From: Planctomycetota bacterium
Lineage (GTDB): Bacteria > Planctomycetota > Planctomycetia > Pirellulales > Pirellulaceae
Assembly: GCA_026692885.1 (NCBI GenBank)
Contig: JAPLNJ010001083.1
Coordinates: forward strand, 1-15,346
Direction: 5' to 3'
Length of the DNA: 15,346 bases
In this document: positions 7,601-15,000 of the stretch, one piece after another
Layout: each line of letters begins with the position of its first letter
Position numbering within the stretch: the first letter of the stretch is position 1
Program-made: the position numbers and the translations under genes
Notes under the pieces: generated by a model
What the model saw: only the letters and a program-made list of their open reading frames with translations
Database searches by the model: none
What the model was told of the DNA's origin: nothing

Positions 7601-10600
7601 ACTCTTCAAGTCCGTTTCGCCGCTGGGTGGCAAATGTGCGGGAGGGTGGAGCAATCGACCTGCATCAAGTTTCCGATGCGGTGCCCGTGGCAAATCCGCT
7701 GAAGTTACGTGGACACGATGGAGACATCAATGCAGCAACGTTTCTTGGGCAGGGCGATGGCCGTTTTGTGACCGTTGGGAACGACGGTCTCGTGCGACTA
7801 TGGGATTTTGGTGCCGAAAACTCCTTGCCCGCAGTGAATTTGGGTAACCCATTTCGAGGCGGAAAACATGTAGTTTATCCAAGGGCACACAGTCGCAACG
7901 GCGAGTGGACCGCCGCTGTTGAACCGGGAATCAAAGAGCAATGGAAAGTTCTTCTGCAGTGCAATTCGAAGAATGAGCCACCCATCGTTCTCGGTTGCCC
8001 CCTGCCAATGGTCGATATGAACACAGGACCCGGTGGTGAGGATTTGGCACCCGCTAGTGATTCACCAGTCACTGATGTCCACTTTGATATCGCTCACAAC
8101 CTTGTATTCGCGATTGATCGTAATCGAACACTCCGCTTCGTCGCAACAGCAAATTTTCGTGGAATCTATATCTGGCCGATTGTGAACGGGGCATCGGGAG
8201 GCTCTGTCAATTTCTATCCGGACAAGCAGGAGAGCCAGCAAAGCGCTCAGCGACGCTCAATTGACTCGGTACTACGGCTGGTGATATCTGACGGTGGCAG
8301 GTGGTTGGCGGCAGCATTCTTACCAGGCCGTATCTGGATTTGGGATCTAAGCGAGCTCAAAGTAGGGAGTGAACCAGTTACGGTGGCTGCGTATGAAAAG
8401 ACAGTCAAGTGTCTCGCGTTTTCGGATGACGAGCGATACTTAGCATCCGGCATTGATGATCGCACTGTCCGAATCTGGAAGCTGTCCGAGGTCCGCCAGT
8501 TAGGGTCTTCTACACAGAAGCGAAACGACAATCGCGGCGATGCCTTCCCGATTGTGCTTAGTGGTTTAGAGAGTTCCGTCGTGAGTGTCACCTTAAGTCG
8601 CGACGGTCGGCGGGTATTTGCGATGAACCAAGAGAGCGTGGCCGGAGTTTGGGATATTGCGGACCCGAAACAACCGAAACAGTTCTTTGATGGACGGGAA
8701 ATGATGGCCATCACGACTCGCTTGGCGACAAACAGCCAGCAGCAACGTTTCTTCAACCAACAAGTGGAAATGAGCGCAGACGGACGCTGGCTTGTCGCAA
8801 CGGAAACCGGTCAGCAACTGTTGTTATGGGATCTCAACCGCCACAACGGACCCGCCAGTGACAGCGGCCGTTCGCCGCAATTCGACGCGAGCGATAATGA
8901 GCCTGCGAACCGAATGCACCGGCCGCGAGAATTGGGAATCACGGCGAGTGGTGAAGTCAATTGGTTCAAATTCAGTCCTGACAGTCGGTGGCTGGTTACG
9001 ATCCATCGTGATGGCTCACTGGCTACGTGGGATCTTGGATCTATTTCTTCGGACGACTCTCAAGTCGTCCGCCCAACCGTTCGACAATGGGGTTCTTCTG
9101 GCGCCACATCGATCATGTTCAACGGCCAGGACAGCATTTTGACGACGGATCGTTTTTCCACGGTCCGCCGTTGGGCGATGTCTGGTTCAGACTATCCGAA
9201 TTCCTGGTCAAGGCTTAAGGATCTGACGGAGCCGCTCATCGGACGAAACCTTAATCGTCAGGAACGCCGAGAATTTTTCGAGGAAGTCGGCATGACGGAT
9301 CATCCAACGTTCGTCGACCTTCCCTTTGAGGACAATTCAAAAGTTGCCTCGGCAACCTCAGGCGGTAGTGACACACAACGGTCATTTGACGACAAGAACC
9401 TCGAAGTCTTGGCGATCCTGCGCGACCTCGGCAAGCGAGTTCGCAAGGTGGATGAGAATCCGACTTCGCAAACGCTCGGTGAAATCGACCGACAAATGGA
9501 CAAGGTCAAGAAGCTTGGATTCCCCACGATTGCGGAGGACGCACAAGGCGACTTCCGCTCAATCTATGGCCAAACCTTGATCACAAAGGCACAAGAATCG
9601 CTTCAGGCGGGTGATCTGGACGGAGGGCTCCAGGGATTCGAGCACGCAAGAGAACTGGTTTCATCTGAGTACGATTGGTCGTTTTTGCGATGGATTGCAG
9701 AAGACAGAATTCGCGCGAACGATTTCGAAGGGGCTGCCAAGCTTGGGAGATTGGTGGATCAGCTTACTCCTGCCGCACCGGGCGTACCGAGGGAGTCAAC
9801 AACTCCCGACACGCCTGAGACGGCGAAACGAAGGGCTGCCGAAAAGACGTGGAGCGTCGCGAAATCGTTTGCCGCGAAGGCCGACTTTACACAAGCGGAG
9901 AAATCGCTGAATGAAGCTCGGGAATTGGGATTAGTGCTTCCAGGAAAACCTGAGGAAGTTGTCCGCCAGTATTTCTGCTACCAAAAGATGCGGAGTGCTC
10001 GAATGACGCTTCAACCAGCGGAGAGCGAAGAAGACCCGCGTTTCAAGCAGGTTCCCGAAATCATCAAGCAAGCGAAACAAGTTGCAGCCGCGGTCCCCTC
10101 GGAAAGTGTGGGTGAGTTAGTAACTCAGATGGTGACCAGATGGCGAGTCAGTTCACTTCGATTGCGACTTTCTTGGGCCGACATCGCACTGTCAAGAATT
10201 GAGCCTCCAATCGACAAATCGAAAGTGCCGTCTTTGGAGTGGTTCCACTGTGACCGACTGTCGAAGGAAATGAAAACGGCTGCGGCCCGCGGCGAACTTA
10301 GCAAAGCGTTAGCCAAGTATGCAGAGATTGAAGAATCCGGCCTAACTTGGCTCGTATTGCCAAACGAACTAGGCGAACTGGTCTGGATGGGAGCCGTGGC
10401 GGAACGGGCGACCGACGTTGCGGACGCAGCCGAACTCTTGGTGAAGATGGAACCGGAACATTTTGGAAATCGAGATTCGCGCGGCTTGGTTCGGGCCTTG
10501 AATGGCAAGATCGAAGAAAGCATTTCTGACTTTGAATATTTTGTGATTTGCACACCGGATGGTGAAAAACGCGAGCGCCGCATAAAGTGGTTAGGGTCGC

Positions 10601-10728
10601 TCCGAGCCGGCGAGCCTGTCAGCGAAGTTTTTAATGCCAAAACAATGCAAGAAATCAAAGAGGAAACACGACACGATAAAAAGAGGAACAACGAGACGTC
10701 TCTGGAGTCGCCTTTTTGGAAACAATGA
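4648..10728 (+). CDS. Giant nSTAND1-type NTPase with transmembrane helix and WD40 propellers
   Basis: The 2026-residue protein starts at the ATG that overlaps the SEFIR stop (ATGA). Residues 1-100 are helical. CPYVGLSEF (102-110) opens an nSTAND1 NTPase: Walker A GSSGSGKSS (142-150), Walker B VLVVDQFEEL (202-211), RTDF (246-249), and the GEPAGLPLLQFTLMALW block near 307-323. The STAND helical part follows with HESLVRNWPRL (431-441) up to FLDAS (502-506). A single hydrophobic segment (about 514-534) comes after RRTNTLRR, then heptads with KQTAEA (about 544-561). From about 632 to 1525 lie some 14-15 degenerate WD40 blades (RVWDLSE, RLWDFG, WIWDLSE, RIWKLSE, LLWDLNR, ATWDLGS), enough for two propellers. 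A GRNLNRQERREFF motif follows (about 1530-1545), and then a helical, TPR-like C-terminal region of about 460 residues. STAND proteins act as ATP-driven switches that oligomerise when a sensor binds a trigger. Here the WD40 part would be the sensor and the SEFIR partner the effector (inference). No stop or frameshift interrupts it. Confidence 0.92.
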   Translation: MTFSSATDLYPTFAAVQEAYLALEENFQAEGATPESLAAIQEFLHRAESTGVLLDNRQERSSCQNLLNYWTTVLIRLDLDAPRRNLADFDLSQAPALSDESCPYVGLSEFRLERANVYFGHRQLIQQILDLLRDRQLVVVTGSSGSGKSSVVLAGVLPRIQAGAIPTSETWVCLPPIVPGKDPNQGRVRVVEWLAKCSTPAVLVVDQFEELFTLCTDLPAREQFVDWLVAMSRPENGGYRVILTVRTDFESYLQKLSALRPLLESSLLRVTPLTTAELREAIEKPAELVGLKFEQGIVEALVGDILGEPAGLPLLQFTLMALWDHRQRNRIPYEAYKRLGGGRVALSRCADQFFEKLLPEEQITAKRVLLQLVQPGEGLEVTRNRVTEESLFRSGEARDRIERVVEKLVAARLVRRTAPETTGVAEIEVVHESLVRNWPRLVDWIEDEREVLRRHKRITQAAHDWNTNGRNSSWLYRGESLATAREWADNHQESLNALEMEFLDASSRRTNTLRRVLVSVLVGGVIATVTLSIFADVQKRIAIKQTAEAIKQTAEAEKQTRHSTAERLANASGKLPEQQAVSRLLLAVEAMRSTLVDKDGKDTRDDKIQPNAARAFQDASRFVTPAGVKTRVLGSHSKAVTSVVSNWDPNKTGRRFLVTGSEDESPSRITGSAVRVWDLSEDALPGRNYLSLSGHGSAVTAVGVSRKDQWLVAGTAEGAVFLREFRSGNPEPVGRLIGRINGSVSDIEFSRTGPWCVVSSREGAIRAWNLESPEQYFDLKGHRSTVSAVVAFELPGTDTQPKSQWVATGGGDGAVLFWNVDSKNSRPRCKLDLVPSWLYVHDLAVTPADDESGSISQLLVGAAQGRIIVCDMEFLTKLTTETDSTSPQIVASFPKESQRAFTFPEGRNSNSSSAISVGFLDNHAFVVAASDGQMYWGGSDKSSNILLEKEKRPIPLNAVDPNMVNDSRSRDFSASFLRVRQNDRDSSSPFRRWVANVREGGAIDLHQVSDAVPVANPLKLRGHDGDINAATFLGQGDGRFVTVGNDGLVRLWDFGAENSLPAVNLGNPFRGGKHVVYPRAHSRNGEWTAAVEPGIKEQWKVLLQCNSKNEPPIVLGCPLPMVDMNTGPGGEDLAPASDSPVTDVHFDIAHNLVFAIDRNRTLRFVATANFRGIYIWPIVNGASGGSVNFYPDKQESQQSAQRRSIDSVLRLVISDGGRWLAAAFLPGRIWIWDLSELKVGSEPVTVAAYEKTVKCLAFSDDERYLASGIDDRTVRIWKLSEVRQLGSSTQKRNDNRGDAFPIVLSGLESSVVSVTLSRDGRRVFAMNQESVAGVWDIADPKQPKQFFDGREMMAITTRLATNSQQQRFFNQQVEMSADGRWLVATETGQQLLLWDLNRHNGPASDSGRSPQFDASDNEPANRMHRPRELGITASGEVNWFKFSPDSRWLVTIHRDGSLATWDLGSISSDDSQVVRPTVRQWGSSGATSIMFNGQDSILTTDRFSTVRRWAMSGSDYPNSWSRLKDLTEPLIGRNLNRQERREFFEEVGMTDHPTFVDLPFEDNSKVASATSGGSDTQRSFDDKNLEVLAILRDLGKRVRKVDENPTSQTLGEIDRQMDKVKKLGFPTIAEDAQGDFRSIYGQTLITKAQESLQAGDLDGGLQGFEHARELVSSEYDWSFLRWIAEDRIRANDFEGAAKLGRLVDQLTPAAPGVPRESTTPDTPETAKRRAAEKTWSVAKSFAAKADFTQAEKSLNEARELGLVLPGKPEEVVRQYFCYQKMRSARMTLQPAESEEDPRFKQVPEIIKQAKQVAAAVPSESVGELVTQMVTRWRVSSLRLRLSWADIALSRIEPPIDKSKVPSLEWFHCDRLSKEMKTAAARGELSKALAKYAEIEESGLTWLVLPNELGELVWMGAVAERATDVADAAELLVKMEPEHFGNRDSRGLVRALNGKIEESISDFEYFVICTPDGEKRERRIKWLGSLRAGEPVSEVFNAKTMQEIKEETRHDKKRNNETSLESPFWKQ
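6280..6321 (+). repeat. 21-bp period repeat coding a heptad linker
   Basis: The 14-mer CAAACGGCGGAAGC occurs at 6280-6293 and again at 6301-6314, 21 bp apart, and a partial third copy (AAGCAAAC) follows. It codes for IKQTAEA, IKQTAEA and EKQT, so each unit is exactly one heptad. It lies directly after the transmembrane helix of the STAND protein and probably forms a short coiled coil or stalk. The length could change by whole heptads without breaking the frame. Confidence 0.8.
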
Positions 10729-11025
10729 TTCATTGCGGGATCAACTTGACGACCATTTCAAGCTGGGTCGCTGCAGATTGGGAAGTCACGTAACGAGAAA
10801 CGAATGAGGGTCATGTCCTGGCCGGCCAAGACTGCGGCAAAATCGTAAATCACGATACACCTCCAAGAAACCAGAACAACTTGCATGGTGTAGGCTGACC
10901 AGCCGTATCGCAATGCTGAGGAAAAGGCAAGGAATTGCCTGCTGAGCGGCCCAGGGCCGGTTCTCGCGGGATCGCTGCGCATCGGATGCCGTCCTCGTCC
11001 GTGAACGGAGTCTTCGGCAACGTGA
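10729..11025. other. Gene-free stretch between the STAND operon and the sulfatase relic
   Basis: I see no gene here; the only longer open frame (minus strand, 10758-11057) has no recognisable motif and overlaps the sulfatase end. The stretch holds a 5-bp inverted repeat (10842-10856), a hairpin with a T-run on the minus strand (10921-10940), and the GC-rich palindrome CGGCCCAGGGCCG (10947-10959). No terminator for the plus-strand operon is obvious. Confidence 0.6.
10921..10940 (-). terminator. Weak candidate intrinsic terminator after the sulfatase relic
   Basis: On the minus strand AGGCAA, loop TTCC and TTGCCT form a perfect six-pair stem followed at once by TTTCC. It lies about 86 bases past the sulfatase stop codon. 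The stem is short and the T-run brief, so termination would be weak. Confidence 0.35.
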
Positions 11026-11845
11026 TCATTTCTCTTTCGGATCAGCGGGCTGTGCATCGGCCGCTGGCGCAGCGGGTTTGCCTCCGACCGCGTGCAAATG
11101 CTCCGCCAGCCGCGCGTGCATGCGATCCACCCGCTTAGCTTGCAGAGGCCTGTCGGCGAGGTTGGTCAACTCGTGCGGGTCGCTCTCGTGATCGTACAGT
11201 TGGCGGCCGCTGCGGCCTTCGTCCCACTCGATGTAGCGGAAGCGATCTGTGATCACGCTGTGGCCGATCAGCTTCGTGTGCGTGGAAATCATCGTGCTGA
11301 AAGCGACCTGTTTGCCTTTCGCGGTGGGATCGGCCCGTAACGGTTGCAGCGTCAATCCTTGCACGTTCCTCGGAATGCTGAGGCCCGCGAGTCCGGCGAG
11401 TGTGGGGTAGATATCCAGCTTCGTCTGCGGATCGTGCACGTGGAACACCTTGCCGACTCGTCCCGCGGTGTAGCCTGCATTCTTGAACAGCTGCGGCAAC
11501 GTCAGAACATCGCGACGGATTACACAGTGCGAACTGGGTGTAGGCGCGGTCAAACCGCACCCCACGGGCTGCCAACGCATCCATGTACGGCGTGCGCGCA
11601 TCGCGGTCGCCGTAGCAACCCAGCGTGGTGGTGAGATCATCGACGATGATCAACAGGACGTTGGGCTTCGCGCCCTGATCCGCCGCCAGGGATGGAACGT
11701 AAAGGGTGAAGGTGAGGGTGAAGGTGAGGGTGAAGGTGAGGGTGAAGGTGAGGAAGACGAGTTGTGATTTCATGGTTTGCGCTGCACGGACTGCCGAGGC
11801 CAACACTGAATCCTTGACGAACGTACGTCGAGTGATTTCCATCAT
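11026..11845 (-). pseudogene. Arylsulfatase (iduronate-2-sulfatase type) pseudogene with signal peptide
   Basis: Two frames together read as a shortened sulfatase. The first frame has [39 protein letters not shown] and the active-site motif CNPSR, whose Cys (codon 11524-11522) would become formylglycine. At 11510-11514 the frame breaks, and the continuation is in the other frame: [28 protein letters not shown], then [47 protein letters not shown] and a stop at 11026. About 30 residues after CNPSR are missing, out of frame. A further stretch, I judge over 150 residues, is missing between HDP and LDIYPT (about 11420-11432). About 250 codons remain of the usual 450-500, so a working enzyme is impossible. 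Planctomycetes carry many such enzymes for sulfated polysaccharides. The likely native start is the ATG at 11773 (MKSQLVFL, Sec signal). A second ATG at 11842-11845 with AGGAG upstream begins a Tat-like leader (see findings). Confidence 0.88.
11704..11751 (-). repeat. Four perfect 12-bp tandem units in a signal peptide
   Basis: On the plus strand GGGTGAAGGTGA is repeated four times without a mismatch. Read on the minus strand it codes for a Thr-Phe-Thr-Leu repeat that forms the hydrophobic core of the sulfatase relic's Sec signal peptide. As 12 is a multiple of three, gain or loss of units changes signal length but not frame. Confidence 0.92.
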
Positions 11846-12049
11846 CCTTGAGGCACTCCTGTCTTGATTGGCGCCAAGGTCGTAGAACCGAATACTTCTG
11901 TCTATCACGGATTCGAATTCGTTCCAAGACGTAATCGCGAAGTTGTTCTTACGCCGCGTTACATTATTCGCACGGATGGCAGAGCCCGAGCACGGATGGA
12001 GATCGAGCAAGAAAGTAGCGACAGCGTGAGGAGTCCGATAACCTGACGA
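11846..12049. other. Short intergenic stretch, no gene seen
   Basis: Between the surface-protein stop codon and the start of the sulfatase relic there is no recognisable coding sequence. The sulfatase frame is open upstream to 12010, but that part has no signal or domain character. The AGGAG at about 11856-11860 (minus strand) is the only feature I can point to, and it serves the ATG at 11842-11845. Confidence 0.45.
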
Positions 12050-15000
12050 TCAAAACATCAGGTCCGTGATGGTTTCCAACGCCACCCAGTCCATGACTTC
12101 GGCCGGATCGTCCACCACGAACCAGTCCTGGCCAGCATCGCCGAACAGGATGTCCACCGCGGCGTCGGAACTGTACGTCCCGGCGTTCAACTGGTACTGG
12201 TGCGACGGCCCGATGCCTGTGCTCAACTCGGTGACGCGGTCGGCGTAGCTCTGCTGGGATCGCCAAGCCAGGCGGAGGGCGTCCAGCGCGGGGCGATTCA
12301 GCGGCCCGGTGTAGCTGAACCCACCGCTGACCAGTAAATCCTCTTCGCCACCGCCGTGCAACGTGTCCACGCCCGGACCACCGAACAGCAGGTCGCGGCC
12401 CGGCGTGCCCGCCCCGCCGTCGCCGTTCAGCGTGTCGGTGCCCGAGCCACCGACCAGGATGTCATGACCACCGCGACCCGTCAGCGTATTCGACTGCAGG
12501 CCACCCACCAGCAGATTGTCGGCGTCGTTACCGGTCAATAGGTTGGGGTGCGTGGCGCTGCCTAGCAGGATCTCGAAATTGGCGGCCCCCGTTGCGCTGG
12601 AGCCGTCCTGCAGCTTGACCGTCAGCAAGCCGACGGTGTTCGTCGCCGCGGACAGGTCGAAGGTCACCGCGGAAGTCAGCGCGGACAAGTCGAGCGTGTC
12701 CACGCCGCCCGGCGACAGTTGTCCGCCTCCGACGATGCCCGCGTCCTCGTGGAGCGTGGTGACACCCGCAGCCAACGGATCGACGAAGACATACGTGTCG
12801 TCGCCAACGCCGCCGTACAGATGGTTCGTGCCCGCTCCGCCGAGCAGTGTGTCGTTGCCGCGTAAGGCGTGCAGCGTGTCGTTGCCCAGACCGCCGTCGA
12901 TAATGTTGTCCATATCGTTGCCGGTCAGTGTGTCCGGGCCGGCACCGCCGAGGAGGTTTTCGAAATTCTGCGGGGCGTTGTCCCCCGCGGCATTGCGGAG
13001 CTTGATCGTCAGGCCGGTCGCCAGCGTGTTGTCGGCGGCGCTCATGTCGAACGTGACGCCGGCGACGAACGTCGAGAAATTGATCTGATCGACGCCGCCC
13101 AGCGACGGATTGCTGGGCGACGAGCGCGGCTGCTCGACCAGCGTGACGTCGCCGGTGATCGTTTCCGGCAGGCGATAGACGTCGTGCCCGTCGCCGCCGA
13201 CCAACACGTTGCCCTGGCCGTTCGGCGTCAGCGTGTCGTCAAAGCCGGTTGCGATCAGATTCTCGAAATTGGCCCACGTGCCGCTGGTCACCACCGACAC
13301 CGTCCGGTGTGCGCTGGTGACCAAGGTGTCGCTGGTCAAGTCGGCCGTGAGCGGTTCATTCAAAGCGGCGAAATCCAGGGTATCGTGCCCCTGGCTCGCG
13401 ACCTCGTGTACCAAATCCACCTCGACGCCCACGGCCGGATCGAAGCGATAGACATCATCGCCGGATCCGCCCACCAGGGTGTCGTTCCCAGGTCCGCCCA
13501 CCAGCAGATCGTTGCCCCCGAGTCCGGCCAGTTGATCGTCGCCGCCATTGCCGAACAGTTCATTCGCGGCGGAGTTGCCCGTCAGCATGTCGTTGTTGGA
13601 ACCGCCTTGCACGTGTTCGATCCCCGACACGCCCGCGATACCGGTTGCGGTACCGAGAAACAGATTCACGTTCACCGCACTTGTGTAAGCCGCATAGTCC
13701 AGCCGATCGGTGCCCGCCGAATCGGCGATGTCGCCGAGTCCGAGGGCTAACGTCGCGCCGTCGCGGAACGTGTACGTGTCGTTCCCCTTGCCGCCGATCA
13801 AGTGCTCGATCGTATTGCCGGCGTGCGTCAGCACGTTGGTGCCGTCCGTGACCTTGACGCCGGCGGCGGCATCCAAGCTGACCGTCAAGTCGCTGCTGAG
13901 CAGCGACAGGTCCATGGTGTCGTTGCCGCTGGGATCCAGCAGCAGGTCGCTGCCCCAACCGGAAGTCAGGACGAACCGGTCAACGTGTGCCCCACCGTCC
14001 AGCGTGTCGTTACCTGCGGCGCCGGCCAGCGTATCGTTGCCGTCCATACCGCGGAGCACGTCGTTCCCCGCGCCGCCGAACAGGACGTTGTTGGCCAGAT
14101 TGCCGATGATCACGTCGTTGCCGGCGCCACCGACGATATTCTCCAGGTACTGTGCGTTAGTAAACGTCAACGTCCGCAAGTTCGTGGTGCCGGTGAGGGT
14201 GGTGAACAGATCGAGGTGCACCGGGTCGGTGGCCGGCAGGGTCCCGAAGTCCAGCACGTCGACATCCGCCGCGGCGGTCTCGGTGATCGTGTCCACCTCC
14301 ACTGCGGTCGCCGAGGCGAAGACGTACCGATCGCTGCCGTCGCCGCCGAGGTACAGATCGCTGCCGGCTCCGCCGACGAGCCGGTCGGCGCCGGCGCCGG
14401 CTTGCAGCTTGTCGTTCCCGTCGCCGCCTTCCAGCACGTCGTCGAAGGCTGTGGCGGTCAGGGTGTCGTTGCCGCCGCCGCCCTGCAGGATCACGGAGCC
14501 ATAACTGAATCCGGAAGCGTCGATCAGATTATCGCTGCCCTCGCCGATGAGCGTGGCATGCTCGATATTCACCAGCTGGTCGAGACTGGCGCCGGCGGTC
14601 AACGTCGCGGTATTCGGTCCCGCGACGTCGGCCAGGATTTGCGTCAGGTCCGACGTTTGCAGCACGCGATCGCTGCCATCACCGCCGTCCAGTTGGTCGT
14701 TGCTGGCGCCGCCGGACAGCTGGTCGTCTGCCTCTTGCCCGAACAGCTTGTCCTGGCCTTCTTCGCCGTACAGCGTGTCACGGCGCGTGCCGACGCTGAT
14801 CACAAACGGGTCGGCCACCAGATTGTCGCCGTACACCAAATCGTCGCCCTGGCCGGCGTAGATGAGGTCGTCGCCGTCCGGCAACAGTTTGTACTCGAAG
14901 TTGCCGAAATCGATGTTCTGGACCACGGCGCCCTGTGCGAAGGTAACGACGTGCGGCGTCGCGGGGTAGCTCTGCTGCCAGCCGGCCGGTGCGACTTCCA

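Noticed and set aside
10758..11057. 99-codon minus-strand open frame after the STAND gene
   Set aside because: It overlaps the sulfatase end, has no motif, and no ribosome site was seen.
12041..12063. ACCTGA/TCAGGT inverted repeat at the end of the surface-protein gene as a terminator
   Set aside because: The stem is six pairs, the loop contains the stop codon, and no T-run follows.
12869..13750. Long plus-strand open frames opposite the surface-protein gene
   Set aside because: They are mirror frames of GC-rich calcium-repeat codons, with repetitive low-complexity products and no domain.
12353..14880. Regular repeats as a possible CRISPR array
   Set aside because: The repeats are degenerate, in frame, and code for calcium-binding nonapeptides; spacers are not unique DNA of constant length.
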